The notes: generated by a model from the sequence alone, not told the origin. A DNA stretch of 64,000 nucleotides from FEN-1297 sp963834015 (GCA_963834015.1 CAWIAG010000002.1:1550001-1614000); one strand, 5' to 3'. Positions 19,178-29,408 are shown, counted from the stretch's first letter. Numbers and translations are program-made.

Positions 19178-19240
19178 AAGCTGAAATGATTTTAATAAAT
19201 CTAATTTAATTTATTTTGAAAGGAAATTCAAAAACTGCCT

Positions 19241-19777
19241 TCAGGAAATTTTAAGCGTATTTTTAGCTAAGTAAATACCGCAAATTGTCTTGGCATCAAT
19301 TATTTCACCAATTTCTATTTTCCTGTCTATCTCATCAATTGAAAATTCAAGAATTTCCATACCTAATTCGCCTTCTTCACGGTTATGATTACCTGCAATT
19401 AAGTCTTTAGCAAGGAAAAGGTGCAATATCTCCGTACAGAATCCGGGCGAAGTTGTAATTATTCCAAGTTTTTCAATATTCTCCGTTTTATATCCTGTTT
19501 CCTCTTCAAGTTCCCGTAGTGCGCAGACAAGGGGATCTTCCCCTTTATCTAATTTACCTGCAGGAAGCTCCAGTATGGATTGATTTATGGGATGCCGGAA
19601 TTGCCTTACTAAAATAATTTTACCGTCATCCTTAACGGCAACTACCGCAGCGCCTCCGGGATGTACCGCAATTTCTCTTACTCCGATATTGCCGCTGTCA
19701 TATTCAATCTGATCAACCTTTAAATCGAATACTTTCCCGCTGAATAATGTCTCACTCTTTTTTAATTTAAAATTCAT
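19241..19777 (-). CDS. nudF: NUDIX hydrolase, ADP-ribose pyrophosphatase type
   Basis: Hydrolyses a nucleoside diphosphate linked to another moiety, most likely ADP-ribose. The NUDIX box spans GKLDKGEDP to RELEEETGY (Gx5Ex7REUxEExGU), preceded by LVRQFRHPINQSILELPAG, the pattern of ADP-ribose pyrophosphatases. Length (178 residues) fits. It is 63 bases from recN and could share its transcript. Confidence 0.9.
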   Translation of the reverse strand: MNFKLKKSETLFSGKVFDLKVDQIEYDSGNIGVREIAVHPGGAAVVAVKDDGKIILVRQFRHPINQSILELPAGKLDKGEDPLVCALRELEEETGYKTENIEKLGIITTSPGFCTEILHLFLAKDLIAGNHNREEGELGMEILEFSIDEIDRKIEIGEIIDAKTICGIYLAKNTLKIS

Positions 19778-19830
19778 ATTTATGCTAATTAATTAAAAAA
19801 TAATTTATATTATCAATGTTCGAATAGTTC

Positions 19831-20211
19831 TTATGACTTATAATCCGGGTCATAATACGGTACCAGTTCGCGTCCCAGGAATTTGATAACAGCATTTATT
19901 ACTCCAAGGTCATCTAAATAACTTATAAACTCGTTGTCGCCTGACGTTTCATCTGCAGGACTAACAAAATAAATTAACCCGGCTATAACCACAGCCTTCC
20001 TGTACCATGCAACTTTTGAATCACTTACATATCTTATAAGAGCTAATATGTCTTTAGCTAATGAAATTCTTTTATTAGCTTTTTCCAGTTTCTCCCATAA
20101 ATTTTCTTCGATGTATTTACTTCTTTGATTAACTTCATTTGAAGTTTTCTCTCCGAAGTCCAGCACATCAAAATCTTTAGATTCGTCAAATCCGAATTCG
20201 TTTTCCGGCAT
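19831..20211 (-). CDS. YkvA-like (DUF1232) protein
   Basis: Small protein with a DUF1232 core: WYRKAVVIAGLIYFVSPADE followed by SYLDDLGVINAVIKFLG. Typical members read YFISPIDLIPD; here the segment after SPAD is polar (ETSGDNEF), so the motif is diverged. The N-terminal third is acidic and charged. The function of the family is unknown. It follows the S9 peptidase by only nine bases, with a GGTGG ribosome site inside the gap, so the two are almost surely co-transcribed. Confidence 0.75.
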   Translation of the reverse strand: MPENEFGFDESKDFDVLDFGEKTSNEVNQRSKYIEENLWEKLEKANKRISLAKDILALIRYVSDSKVAWYRKAVVIAGLIYFVSPADETSGDNEFISYLDDLGVINAVIKFLGRELVPYYDPDYKS

Positions 20212-20220
20212 ATTACCACC

Positions 20221-22248
20221 CTATTTTTTGTGTTGTTCAAACCAGTCAAATACTGAATTCCACCAGAACCGGGCATCCTGCGGCTTAATAACAAAATGAA
20301 ATTCATCCGGGAAATATAAAAATTTGCTTTCAACCCCGAGCCGTTGAAGTGAGCTGAATAACTGGAATGCCTGTTCTTCAGGTACCCTGTAATCCCGTGC
20401 GCCTTCTATAATCAGCATTGGTGTTTTGGCATTTTGAATAAACCTTGAAGGATTCCATTTTTCATACAATTTTCTATTCTGCCAGGGAGTTCCGTTAAAT
20501 TCCCATTCAGGAAACCAGAGTTCTTCGGTAGTACCCCACATACTTTCTGTATTAAAAACTCCATCGTGTGAAACCAGCGCATTAAAACGTGCTGTGTGTC
20601 CTTCAATCCAATTAATCATATACCCGCCGAACGAAGCGCCCGCAGCGAAGGTATTTTTAGCATCAATAAATTTGAAATTTTTAAGCGAATAATCGTAAAC
20701 CTTCATTAAGTCTTCATAAGGCCTTCCGCCCCAATCCCTTGATACATCATTTGTAAACTGCTGGCCGTAGCCTGTACTCCCTGTAGGGTTAGGTGCAATT
20801 ACTACATATCCTTTTGATGCGAACATTTCAATATTCCACCGGAAATGGAAATCATCTTCCCAATGCCCTTGGGGTCCCCCATGAATCAGAAATATTAAAG
20901 GATATTTTTTAGACGGATCAAAAAACGGCGGCTTAACCAAAATTGATTCAACTTTTTTACCATTGGCTCCTGTGCACCAGAAACTTTCCATTGGAATCAT
21001 TTCAATGCTTGCAAGGCGGTCTTTGTTTAAATAGGTAATTTGTTTTGCATCTCCGGTTATGGTATTAAGAGCAAAAATTTCGTATGGAAGCGTAGAACGC
21101 TGCTGCTTAAAGTAAATTGAATTGCCGTCTCCCGGAAAAGCTAATCCTGTATTACTATGATCTTTTAGAATTAATTTAATAATTCCTGACTCAACGTTTA
21201 CCTGGTAAATTGAGTTGTATACTTCATTGCTGGCAATAAAATAAATACTTCTTGAATCTGGTGACCATGCTGTTTCAATTACCGACCTGTCCAGGCTCTT
21301 TGTAAGATTCTTAAGCTTTCCTGTTTTCCTGTCGTAAAGCATGATAAAAGCCTGGTCTGACTCGTGCCCCGGAACCGCCATTGAAGTAAACGCAAGATAG
21401 CTGCCGTCGGGCGAATACACCGGTTGATTATTATTTCCTTTACTTTGAGATATTAATTCCGCAGGAGCTTTTTCATCCTTTTTAATATCCGGAACCTTAA
21501 CAGTATATATATTATTATTAGTACTTGTCGCAACAGTTGTGTTCGGATTCATTGTATAGGCAATCTCTTTATCATCGGGAGAAAAATTAAAATCATTTTC
21601 ACTGCCTAAATCAAGAGGAGGAACATCATTCTGCATTAAATAATTAAGATCATAATATTCTTTTGAAGAGGCATCAAATAAAAACAAATGACTCCTTTTT
21701 CCATCCAGCCAGTGATTCCACTCTCTGTACATTAAATGCGTAAGTACTTTGACATTTAATTTTGATTCTTTACGTTCATCATCCTTATTTTTATTGCAAT
21801 CCGGCGATGTGCAGTCCGGATATACTTTTGAAACAATTAAAAACTTACTGCCGTCATGCGACCATCTGAAATCATCAACCCCGGTATATATGTCGGTTAT
21901 TTGGGCGTCATCCGAACCGTCCGTTTTACATGTGTGAATCTGGTCTTCTATAAGGTAAGCAATCATCTTCCCGTCAGATGAAAATTTTGGCAAACTTTCA
22001 TCTTTACCTGAATTCTTTAACGCTCGTAAATTACTCCCATCTGTATTTATCAAATAAATCTTGCTGTTGCCTTTATTCTCCTCCATATTATAGGTAGAAA
22101 CCGAAAATGCTATGCTTTTCCCGTCAGGGGAAAGATCAAACGATCCTATTCTTTTCATCGCCCATAAATCATCCACATTTAAAGGATGCTTTTGCTGGGC
22201 AATTAATATAATCGGAAAACAAAAAAGGATGGCAAGAAATGTTTTCAT
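20221..22248 (-). CDS. S9 family prolyl-oligopeptidase-type peptidase, exported
   Basis: Serine peptidase of the acylaminoacyl-peptidase/DPP type, probably periplasmic. A signal peptide (MKTFLAILFCFPIILIAQQ) leads into a seven-bladed beta-propeller (repeated SPDGKSIAF / SHDGSKF / SPDDKEIAY blades). The C-terminal alpha/beta hydrolase domain has the nucleophile in AGASFGGYM, the Asp in GARDYRVP and the His in FPDEFHFV. At 675 residues it is complete. GAGGAATAG precedes the ATG. The substrate is probably short peptides for nutrition. Confidence 0.92.
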   Translation of the reverse strand: MKTFLAILFCFPIILIAQQKHPLNVDDLWAMKRIGSFDLSPDGKSIAFSVSTYNMEENKGNSKIYLINTDGSNLRALKNSGKDESLPKFSSDGKMIAYLIEDQIHTCKTDGSDDAQITDIYTGVDDFRWSHDGSKFLIVSKVYPDCTSPDCNKNKDDERKESKLNVKVLTHLMYREWNHWLDGKRSHLFLFDASSKEYYDLNYLMQNDVPPLDLGSENDFNFSPDDKEIAYTMNPNTTVATSTNNNIYTVKVPDIKKDEKAPAELISQSKGNNNQPVYSPDGSYLAFTSMAVPGHESDQAFIMLYDRKTGKLKNLTKSLDRSVIETAWSPDSRSIYFIASNEVYNSIYQVNVESGIIKLILKDHSNTGLAFPGDGNSIYFKQQRSTLPYEIFALNTITGDAKQITYLNKDRLASIEMIPMESFWCTGANGKKVESILVKPPFFDPSKKYPLIFLIHGGPQGHWEDDFHFRWNIEMFASKGYVVIAPNPTGSTGYGQQFTNDVSRDWGGRPYEDLMKVYDYSLKNFKFIDAKNTFAAGASFGGYMINWIEGHTARFNALVSHDGVFNTESMWGTTEELWFPEWEFNGTPWQNRKLYEKWNPSRFIQNAKTPMLIIEGARDYRVPEEQAFQLFSSLQRLGVESKFLYFPDEFHFVIKPQDARFWWNSVFDWFEQHKK

Positions 22249-22389
22249 CTATTCCTCATATTGATTTCTTATTTTTTGTTTCTAAAATAGCTCAACTTGC
22301 TCTGAAAGGCAATGAAAGTACTGCTTCCGCAGTCAATATTTATTATCTTTTTACTTATGGATTTGATAAAATAATAACAAAATATTCTT

Positions 22390-22397
22390 TAATTTTG
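22390..22397 (+). promoter_or_regulatory. Possible Bacteroidota -7 element
   Basis: TAATTTTG matches the TAnnTTTG -7 element used by Bacteroidota sigma factor, 30 bases before the methyltransferase ATG. A TTTG at 22362-22365 could be the -33 box but the 24-base spacing is longer than usual. Confidence 0.3.
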
Positions 22398-22427
22398 TCA
22401 TTCAGATAATCATTTTTTAAGTACTCT

Positions 22428-23129
22428 ATGAATGCAAGATTTTTCCTTCCCGGAACTGATAAACAATTGGAATTTCTTCTCGAAAATACCGATGTAAAAG
22501 GATCTTCAATCCTTATTATAGGCACCGGTTGTGAAGATATTTCAAGAAAATTGATTGAAAAAGAAGCCTCAAAGCTGATTATTATTGTTGACGATAATGA
22601 TTCCCTGCTTAATTCACGGCTCCAGCTTTCAAATTCAAATATAAGTGTTCGTTTAATGGAATTTGATAACACTGATTTTAAGGATTCTACATTTGACCTG
22701 GTTTACGCACAGGCTTCTGTGTCAAATAAAAAACGTAATAAAATTGCGAAGGAAATATACAGAGTTTTAAAGGCAGGAGGATATTTTTGTGTTGGAGAAA
22801 TCACCAGCCCGACAAAATCCCCTCCTCAGTTTATTACCGATCTCTGGCAAAGTTCCGGCATCACCCCCCTTCATCCAAAAGAATTTCAAAAATTTTATAT
22901 AGATAAAAAATTTGAACTGGTTAAGTCAAGAGAACTTTCTCATACGCTGAAAGATTTTTATTCAACAAGTATTAATCTTTTAGAAGACAATGTAGCCGGG
23001 CTTACGGAGCAGGAAAAAAGTTATTACAAAAAGTTGTTGAATAAAATTAGCCATGAATCTAATGCTTACCTTAAACTTGGCGGTGATGCCCACATTGGTT
23101 TTTATGCTTCTATATTTAAGAAAGGCTGA
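22428..23129 (+). CDS. Class I SAM-dependent methyltransferase
   Basis: Rossmann-fold methyltransferase of the UbiE/ArsM-like group. The SAM-binding motif I is degenerate (ILIIGTGCEDISRKL); motif II is IIIVDDND, motif IV is FDLVYAQAS and motif post-I includes EIYRVLKAGGYFCVGEI. The substrate cannot be told. Its stop is two bases before the start of rlmD, so the genes are translationally coupled, which hints at an RNA- or ribosome-related role without proving it. Confidence 0.78.
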   Translation: MNARFFLPGTDKQLEFLLENTDVKGSSILIIGTGCEDISRKLIEKEASKLIIIVDDNDSLLNSRLQLSNSNISVRLMEFDNTDFKDSTFDLVYAQASVSNKKRNKIAKEIYRVLKAGGYFCVGEITSPTKSPPQFITDLWQSSGITPLHPKEFQKFYIDKKFELVKSRELSHTLKDFYSTSINLLEDNVAGLTEQEKSYYKKLLNKISHESNAYLKLGGDAHIGFYASIFKKG

Positions 23130-23131
23130 GA

Positions 23132-24558
23132 TTGAAAAAAGGCGATATTCTGGAATTAGAAATTGAAAAATATGCGTTCGAAGGGCGGGGCGTTGCAAAA
23201 ATTGAAAGGAATTCTTCAGGAGGAGGTAATAAATACGTAATATTTGTTGATGGTTCTTACCCCGGGGACATCGTTAAAGCAGAACTGAGAAAAATTAAGA
23301 AATCCTACGCTGAAGCAAAAGTTGTGGAAATAGTTAAACCCTCAGGCTTTCGTATAAATGCTCAATGTAAATATTTCGGAACTTGCGGCGGCTGTAAACA
23401 GCAGGATTTGGAATATATTTCTCAATATAAATTTAAACAGCTTCAGGTAGAAGAAATTTATAAAAAGATGGGAGGGTTTACTGATTTTATAATTAACGAT
23501 ATAATTCCCTCCGGTAAAATATTTTTCTACAGGAACAAAATGGAGTTCTCATTCTCGGATATTAGATGGATTTCTCAGGAAGAGATAAAATCAGCGGAAC
23601 AGATAGAAAGAAATTTTGCTTTAGGGCTTCACGTTCCAAATGTTTTTGATAAAGTTTTGGATGTAGATGAATGCTACTTACAATCTGAATTAAGCAATAA
23701 AATTCTTAACATGACCAGGAAATTTTTTAAAGACAGGAGCATATTCCCTTATTCCACAAAAACTCATTCAGGTTTTTTACGTAATCTTGTCATTAAGACT
23801 TCACATCACAGCGATGATTTAATGGTAAATTTAGTTACTTCCTCCGTTGATGAACTGCTCATGAAAGAATATGTTGACCTTTTAATTGCTGAAATTCCCG
23901 GGGTAAGCACAATTGTTAATAATATTAATCTTAAAAAAGCTGCCGTTGCAACCGGCGACTATGAGAATGTTTTGTTTGGGAGCGGCTTTATTACTGATTC
24001 TATAGGAAAATATAAATTCAGGATTAGTGCAAATTCTTTTTTCCAGACAAATACATTGCAGGCTGAAAAATTGTATCAAACAGCTATGGATTTTGCAGAT
24101 TTAACCGGCAATGAAATTGTCTATGATCTTTACTCAGGTGCCGGCACAATATCTATTTTCGTCTCGGGTAATTCTAAAAATGTTTTTGCGTTTGAGTCCG
24201 TTGAATCTGCTGTAACAGATGCTGAAGAGAACAAGAAAATAAATGAAATTAAAAATGTACAATTCATCAAGACTGATTTGTATAAATCATTCATTCCTTT
24301 AATTGAAGAAAATAATATTCCCCCCCGGATGTTATTATTGTAGATCCTCCGCGAAACGGAATGCATCAGAAAACTGTGGAAGATGTTATCAAAATGAATC
24401 CTGGTAAGGTAGTTTATGTAAGCTGCAATCCTGCCACACAGGTTAGAGATATTAAACTTTTAATCAACGGCGGATTTAAATTAATAAAAATACAACCCGT
24501 AGATATGTTCCCCCATACCTATCATATCGAAAATGTATCGTTGCTGACAAAGGCTTAA
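23132..24558 (+). pseudogene. rlmD: 23S rRNA (uracil-5-)-methyltransferase, frameshifted at a C7 tract
   Basis: TrmA/RumA-family m5U methyltransferase. The first frame (23132-24343, TTG start) has the TRAM domain, the Fe-S cysteines of RumA (CKYFGTCGGC) and the SAM site (YDLYSGAGTISIFVS). It then runs out of frame after seven C (24320-24326) and stops at MLLL. The next frame carries the missing end: VDPPRNG (24340-24360) and VSCNPAT with the catalytic Cys, to the stop at 24558. Adding one C restores PPPDVIIVDPPRNG. As written the product lacks its nucleophile. This may be a real lesion, slippage at the C-tract or a sequencing error. It could modify U747 or U1939 of 23S rRNA. Confidence 0.85.
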
Positions 24559-24666
24559 GTATTCTTTGATTAAGATCAACTGCATTTTTTTGAAGATTGA
24601 TTGCCTATATTGTATATTATCAGAAAGAAATCATATCAAATTTTTATTTTATAACAGGACTATATT

Positions 24667-25680
24667 ATGAAAATTAAAAATTTAGGCCGTACAGGATTAA
24701 GGGTCAGTGAAGTTTGCCTCGGGACAATGACTTTCGGTTATCAATGCGATGAGAATACATCATTTGCCATACTAAATAAAGCCCGTGAGGGAGGCATTAA
24801 CTTTATAGATACAGCCGACGTTTATCCATTGCCGGTTGACTTGAAAACCGTTGGTAGTACCGAAACAATTATCGGGAATTGGTTTAAAGCAAATCCGGGT
24901 AAAAGGCATGAAACAATTCTCGCAACCAAGTGTAACGGTAAAATGAGCGATGCTCCTAATGACCAGGGACTTTCACGCCGGCATATTATGGATGCAATTG
25001 ACGCCAGCCTGAAACGTCTTCAAACAGATTTTATTGATTTGTACCAGGTACATTTTTATGACCCGAATACACCGCTTGATGAAACTTTAAAAGCTTTGGA
25101 CGATATTGTCAGAACCGGAAAGGCACGGTATATCGGCTGCAGTAATTACATGGCTTACCAGCTTGCAAAAGCATTATGGAAAAGCGATAAACTTAGTATA
25201 GAAAGATACAACTGCATTCAGCCACGTTATAATTTACTATTCAGAGAATTTGAAAAAGAATTATTTCCGTTGTGCCTTGAAGAAGGCGTAGGTGTAATAG
25301 TATATAATCCTTTGGCAGGTGGATTTTTAACAGGCAAACATAATCGCCATAATGGACCGGAAGAAATGGGAAGATTTAAATTAGGCGATGCCGGAAAGTT
25401 ATATCAGTCCCGTTATTGGCAGGAAGCCCAATTTGAAGCAGTTGAAAAAATGAAAGTATATTTTGGACAGAGAAATAAATCATTAACACATGTTTCTTTA
25501 GCCTGGGTATTGAATAACCCGGCAGTAACATCTGCAATTTTGGGAGCAAGTAAACCGGAGCAGCTAAATGACAGTCTTAAAGCAATTGAAATCAAGCTTG
25601 ATACCGAAGAAACGGAATTTCTGAATAATTTGTGGTATGATTTACCTAAAATTAAAGATCCTAAAATTGCATTAAGATAA
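24667..25680 (+). CDS. Aldo/keto reductase
   Basis: NADPH-dependent oxidoreductase with a TIM barrel. The N-terminus MKIKNLGRTGLRVSEVCLGT is the family hallmark. The catalytic Asp and Tyr are in NFIDTADVYP, the Lys in ILATKCNG and the His in DLYQVHFYDP. RYIGCSNYMAYQLAKAL and SAILGASKPEQL complete the cofactor site. At 337 residues it matches the YajO/IolS-like group; the substrate is unknown. A hairpin at 25699 follows the stop. Confidence 0.93.
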   Translation: MKIKNLGRTGLRVSEVCLGTMTFGYQCDENTSFAILNKAREGGINFIDTADVYPLPVDLKTVGSTETIIGNWFKANPGKRHETILATKCNGKMSDAPNDQGLSRRHIMDAIDASLKRLQTDFIDLYQVHFYDPNTPLDETLKALDDIVRTGKARYIGCSNYMAYQLAKALWKSDKLSIERYNCIQPRYNLLFREFEKELFPLCLEEGVGVIVYNPLAGGFLTGKHNRHNGPEEMGRFKLGDAGKLYQSRYWQEAQFEAVEKMKVYFGQRNKSLTHVSLAWVLNNPAVTSAILGASKPEQLNDSLKAIEIKLDTEETEFLNNLWYDLPKIKDPKIALR

Positions 25681-25698
25681 AATAATAATTGGTGTATT

Positions 25699-25723
25699 GG
25701 GATTTCAATTTTTTTGAAATCCC
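25699..25723. terminator. Terminator hairpin between convergent genes
   Basis: GGGATTTCA (25699-25707) pairs with TGAAATCCC (25715-25723), with a T-rich loop. It lies between the aldo/keto reductase (+) and the lipocalin-like gene (-). Confidence 0.65.
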
Positions 25724-25755
25724 TTATTTATAATTTTTTTCTTTTCGCTTCGGAT

Positions 25756-26232
25756 TTATTTTTCTATCTTTTTCCAAACCTCTTCTAAAAGGATATCTTC
25801 TATTTTCTTTCCGTCTTTGTAATGTACGTAGTGCCCGGAGCTATACCAAAGATCACCTTTGAGTTTGAATTTCCAGTCTATTGATGTCCCAATATTTTGG
25901 GGATCATAAAAAAATTCAGTAGTCTCTGTATAGGTATCTCCTTTTACTTTGTAAGTTCCGGCGCCGCAGGCATCATGATATGCAACGGCGGAATCATGCG
26001 GTGTTCCCTTTGCTAATAGCTCTTCAGCTCTGCTTTTGTCTTCAGCAACCCAGGCGAAGTGATTTACCGTTATAAGTCTCATACGCCTTCCGGACAGTAT
26101 TTGATCTTTTCCGTCAATTTTTTGAGAAACAAGTTCCCAGGCGCCCTGCAGTTTGCGGTTATTTTGTGCGTGGATACTGATTAAGGGAAATAAGATAAAA
26201 AAACAGAAGATTGTTATAAATAAATATTTCAT
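25756..26232 (-). CDS. Exported lipocalin-like protein
   Basis: Small exported protein. A signal peptide (MKYLFITIFCFFILFPLISI, cut near HAQ) is followed by a single beta-barrel-like domain starting LQGAWELVSQKIDGK, the usual opening strand of lipocalin-like/DUF4488 proteins, and FAWVAEDKSR, GAGTYKVKGDTYTE and EDILLEEVWKKI. AGGAG precedes the ATG. Ligand and role are unknown. Confidence 0.72.
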   Translation of the reverse strand: MKYLFITIFCFFILFPLISIHAQNNRKLQGAWELVSQKIDGKDQILSGRRMRLITVNHFAWVAEDKSRAEELLAKGTPHDSAVAYHDACGAGTYKVKGDTYTETTEFFYDPQNIGTSIDWKFKLKGDLWYSSGHYVHYKDGKKIEDILLEEVWKKIEK

Positions 26233-26247
26233 ATGATACTCCTATCT

Positions 26248-26490
26248 TAATTATTAACTGAAATTAAGCAAATGTTGTTTAAAATAGCCCCGGCATTTAT
26301 GTCGGGGATTGATAAATTACAAAATATGTTCGGCTTTAGCCAAAATGATATGAAAATTGTTGCTTGAACCAAAGGCTCATCCGCCTCCGGCGGAAAAGCC
26401 AATAAAGTCTGGGCTTGATTATTCCCCCGAGTTAAAACTCGGGGCTATTTAATAAAATTTTTAATATCTGCGTAACTTAAGTTATTAAGT
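26248..26490. repeat. MITE-like GCCCCGGC repeat (family R4), copy 2
   Basis: About 240 bases with a hairpin near each end: GCCCCGGCATTTATGTCGGGG on the left is split as GCCCCGGC/GTCGGGG, and CCCCGAG/CTCGGGG lies on the right (near 26425-26450). The outer parts AAAATAGCCCC and GGGGCTATTT are inverted, as in a MITE. An inner palindrome TTCGGCTTTAGCCAAA and a GCCTCCGGCGG element are also present. It fills the gap between the lipocalin-like gene and the RsmI-like gene. No coding sequence is visible. Confidence 0.6.
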
Positions 26491-26534
26491 TATCAATAAA
26501 CTTTAATTATTATCCAAAATATAATTAACCCTAT

Positions 26535-27221
26535 CTATCTTCTCCCCAAATTAAGCAGCAAAACAAACTCCCCCTTCATATTATTTTTAGTTGCAAGTGA
26601 TAAGATTTCCTCGGCAGTACCGCGGTAAAATTTTTCATTGTTCATTGTCAATTGAAAAGCCAGAACTACTTTAAGGTTCTTTCCGATAACTTTCACAATA
26701 TCTTCAAGCAGGCTCTTTAATCTGTACGGCGTATCCATAATAACAACAACTTCATTTAAACTCCTCAGTCTTTGAAGTTGCTGCTTTCTTATATCTTTTT
26801 TCGGTGAAAGCCAGCCGTAATAATAAAATTTTTCTATATCTAATCCCGAACCTACCAGAGCCGGGAGAATAGAACTCGCGCCCGGTATAGGTACAACTTC
26901 AATATTTTGTGATATACACACTTCAACTAAAAGGTGGCCCGGATCGGAAAATAACGGTGTACCACAGTCCGAGATTAATGCTGCCGATTGATTTTGCACC
27001 AATCTTAAAAGTATGTCGTTTACAATGTCTTTCTCATTCTCATTGTGCTCATTAATTGAAACCAATTCTTTGGTAATCTGGTAGTGTGAAAGCAGCCTCC
27101 TTGCTTCTTTGAATTCTTCACAGATAACAAAATCAACTGATTTTAATATGTTTAAAGCCCTAATGGTAATATCATCATAATTACCTATCGGTGTGGATAC
27201 AAGATAAAGTTTTCCTATCAT
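26535..27221 (-). CDS. RsmI-family SAM-dependent methyltransferase
   Basis: Tetrapyrrole-methylase-fold enzyme related to RsmI, which 2'-O-methylates C1402 of 16S rRNA. The start MIGKLYLVSTPIGNYDDIT matches the LVxTPIGN signature; SDCGTPLFSDPG and IPGASSILPALVGSG are the SAM-binding loops. The usual AEDTR is changed to CEEFKEARRLL, so this may be a paralogue with a different target. I chose the ATG at 27221; an in-frame TTG at 27248 would add nine unrelated residues. Confidence 0.85.
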   Translation of the reverse strand: MIGKLYLVSTPIGNYDDITIRALNILKSVDFVICEEFKEARRLLSHYQITKELVSINEHNENEKDIVNDILLRLVQNQSAALISDCGTPLFSDPGHLLVEVCISQNIEVVPIPGASSILPALVGSGLDIEKFYYYGWLSPKKDIRKQQLQRLRSLNEVVVIMDTPYRLKSLLEDIVKVIGKNLKVVLAFQLTMNNEKFYRGTAEEILSLATKNNMKGEFVLLLNLGRR

Positions 27222-27416
27222 AGGATTAAAGATAAATAATAAAAGCAAAATAAACTTTTATAAATTAAGTTTTCAATTGCTTTATCCGTCAAAATCTTGT
27301 TAATTTTAATACGGCATTTAATTATAATGGGCTTGCCTGTTTGCGGCAGGATTTATAATGAAGCCCTTATTTATTATAACACTCAATAATTAATTAATAA
27401 AATTAGGAAAAATATT

Positions 27417-29408
27417 ATGAGTGAAACTCACATCAACGGCGAAAACCTTAAAGGCCTTCCTTCTAATGCATATACCGAACTAAAACCCGGCGAAGAATAT
27501 GCTCCTGTTATGCCGCCATTTAAAAATGTGCCCGAAGTAAGCGTATATTCGGTATTTTGGGGTATAGTGATGGCAATAGTTTTTTCGGCTGCTGCAGCAT
27601 ATCTTGGATTAAAAATAGGCCAGGTATTTGAGGCGGCAATTCCTATTGCAATAATTGCAGTAGGACTATCGGCAGGAACAAAAAGAAAAAATGCACTGGG
27701 AGAAAATGTAATTATTCAATCTATTGGCGCATGCTCGGGTATTATTGTTGCCGGGGCAATATTTACAATACCTGCATTATATATTCTTAATTTAGACGCA
27801 AACTTTTATAAGATATTCCTGGCTTCGCTCTTTGGAGGTATTCTTGGAATTTTATTCCTGATTCCTTTCAGAAAATTTTTTGTGAGCGATATGCATGGTA
27901 AATACCCTTTCCCGGAAGCTACGGCAACTACAGAAGTGCTTGTAGCCGGCGAAAAAGGAGGAAATCAGGCTTTAGTACTGGTTGTAAGCGGTATAATTGG
28001 CGGATTGTATGATTTCATTGTAGCTTCTTTCGGCTGGTGGAGCGAAGTATTTACATCGCGGGTTCTCCCTATAGGTGAAACTATCGCAAATAAAACCAAA
28101 ATGGTCTTTAGAATAAATATAGGTGCCGCAGTTACAGGTTTAGGATATATTATAGGTTTGAAGTATTCTGCAATAATCTGTGCGGGCTCATTCATCTCCT
28201 GGTATGTACTTATCCCGGTGGTTGCATATATTGGGAAAGGCGTAACACTGCCGATAGGAACCAATGTAACCCTGCTTATAAAAGATATGTCTGCCGAACA
28301 AATTTTTACAACTTACGTCCGCCATATAGGTATCGGCGGAATCGCTATGGCCGGTTTGATCGGGATTATAAGATCGTCAAAAATTATTGCTTCTGCATTT
28401 TCCCTGGCTGCAAAGGAAATTTTAGGAAAGAAAAAAGTAGTCGAAGAAAAACTCCGCACTCAAAAAGATATTTCAATGAAGTTTATCGCATTATCTCTTG
28501 TAGTTACGGCAATTTTGATTTTTGTATACTATCAGTTTGGCGTTGTAAATAATATCGGGTTTGCATTAATCGGGCTTTTTATAGTATTAATAATTTCATT
28601 TCTGTTTACGACCGTTGCTGCCACAGCAATTGCTATAGTAGGCACTAATCCGGTTTCCGGAATGACGTTAATGACACTAATTCTATCATCAATAATTTTA
28701 GTGTCTGCCGGCTTAAGCGGTAACTCCGGTATGGTTGCAGCGCTTCTTATCGGAGGCGTTGTTTGTACAGCTTTATCAATGGCGGGGTCGTTCATAACTG
28801 ACTTGAAAATCGGGTACTGGCTTGGATCATCTCCGTATAAACAACAGAGTTGGAAATTTTTAGGTACACTTGTTTCGGCTGCAACTGTAGGCTGGGTTAT
28901 TCTTCTTTTGAATAAAACATACGGATTTACAGGCCCTAATGCACTAGTAGCGCCGCAGGCAAATGCAATGGCCGCAGTAATACAGCCGCTTATGGCTCAT
29001 CAGCCTGCTCCGTGGATGCTATATATTGCAGGCGCTCTGATGGCGCTGGTTCTTACTATGCTTGATGTACCTGCTCTTGCTTTTGCTCTGGGTATGTATA
29101 TACCGTTGGAATTGAACACGCCTCTATTAATCGGCGGTTTAATTGCACATTATGTTTCTACAAGAAGTAAAGATGAAAAAATTAATACCGCCAGGAGAGA
29201 ACGCGGAACTTTGATAGCTTCGGGGTTTATCGCAGGAGGCGCTTTAATGGGAGTAATTAGTGCATTGCTCCGTTATTTCGGGTTTAATTGGGTTAATAAC
29301 GAATGGCAAAGCTCTCATTCGTCGGAGCTTGTCGCGCTTATTGCCTTTGCTGTACTTTGCGCCTATGTTATTTGGGATTCAATGCGCGGGAAACCTGAAG
29401 AAAATTAA
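27417..29408 (+). CDS. OPT/YSL-family oligopeptide transporter
   Basis: Integral inner-membrane transporter with about fourteen to sixteen hydrophobic segments. The OPT family signature appears early: LTxR-like SVFWGIVMAIVFSAAAAYLG, then KIGQVFEAAIPIAI and KYPFPEATATTEVLVAGEKG, which is diagnostic. A conserved C-terminal region (LDVPALAFALGMYIPLELN) follows. At 663 residues it fits the bacterial OPT group, thought to import peptides or metal-chelate compounds. AGGAAA precedes the ATG. It ends at a GTGAGGTTCACC hairpin. Confidence 0.93.
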   Translation: MSETHINGENLKGLPSNAYTELKPGEEYAPVMPPFKNVPEVSVYSVFWGIVMAIVFSAAAAYLGLKIGQVFEAAIPIAIIAVGLSAGTKRKNALGENVIIQSIGACSGIIVAGAIFTIPALYILNLDANFYKIFLASLFGGILGILFLIPFRKFFVSDMHGKYPFPEATATTEVLVAGEKGGNQALVLVVSGIIGGLYDFIVASFGWWSEVFTSRVLPIGETIANKTKMVFRINIGAAVTGLGYIIGLKYSAIICAGSFISWYVLIPVVAYIGKGVTLPIGTNVTLLIKDMSAEQIFTTYVRHIGIGGIAMAGLIGIIRSSKIIASAFSLAAKEILGKKKVVEEKLRTQKDISMKFIALSLVVTAILIFVYYQFGVVNNIGFALIGLFIVLIISFLFTTVAATAIAIVGTNPVSGMTLMTLILSSIILVSAGLSGNSGMVAALLIGGVVCTALSMAGSFITDLKIGYWLGSSPYKQQSWKFLGTLVSAATVGWVILLLNKTYGFTGPNALVAPQANAMAAVIQPLMAHQPAPWMLYIAGALMALVLTMLDVPALAFALGMYIPLELNTPLLIGGLIAHYVSTRSKDEKINTARRERGTLIASGFIAGGALMGVISALLRYFGFNWVNNEWQSSHSSELVALIAFAVLCAYVIWDSMRGKPEEN

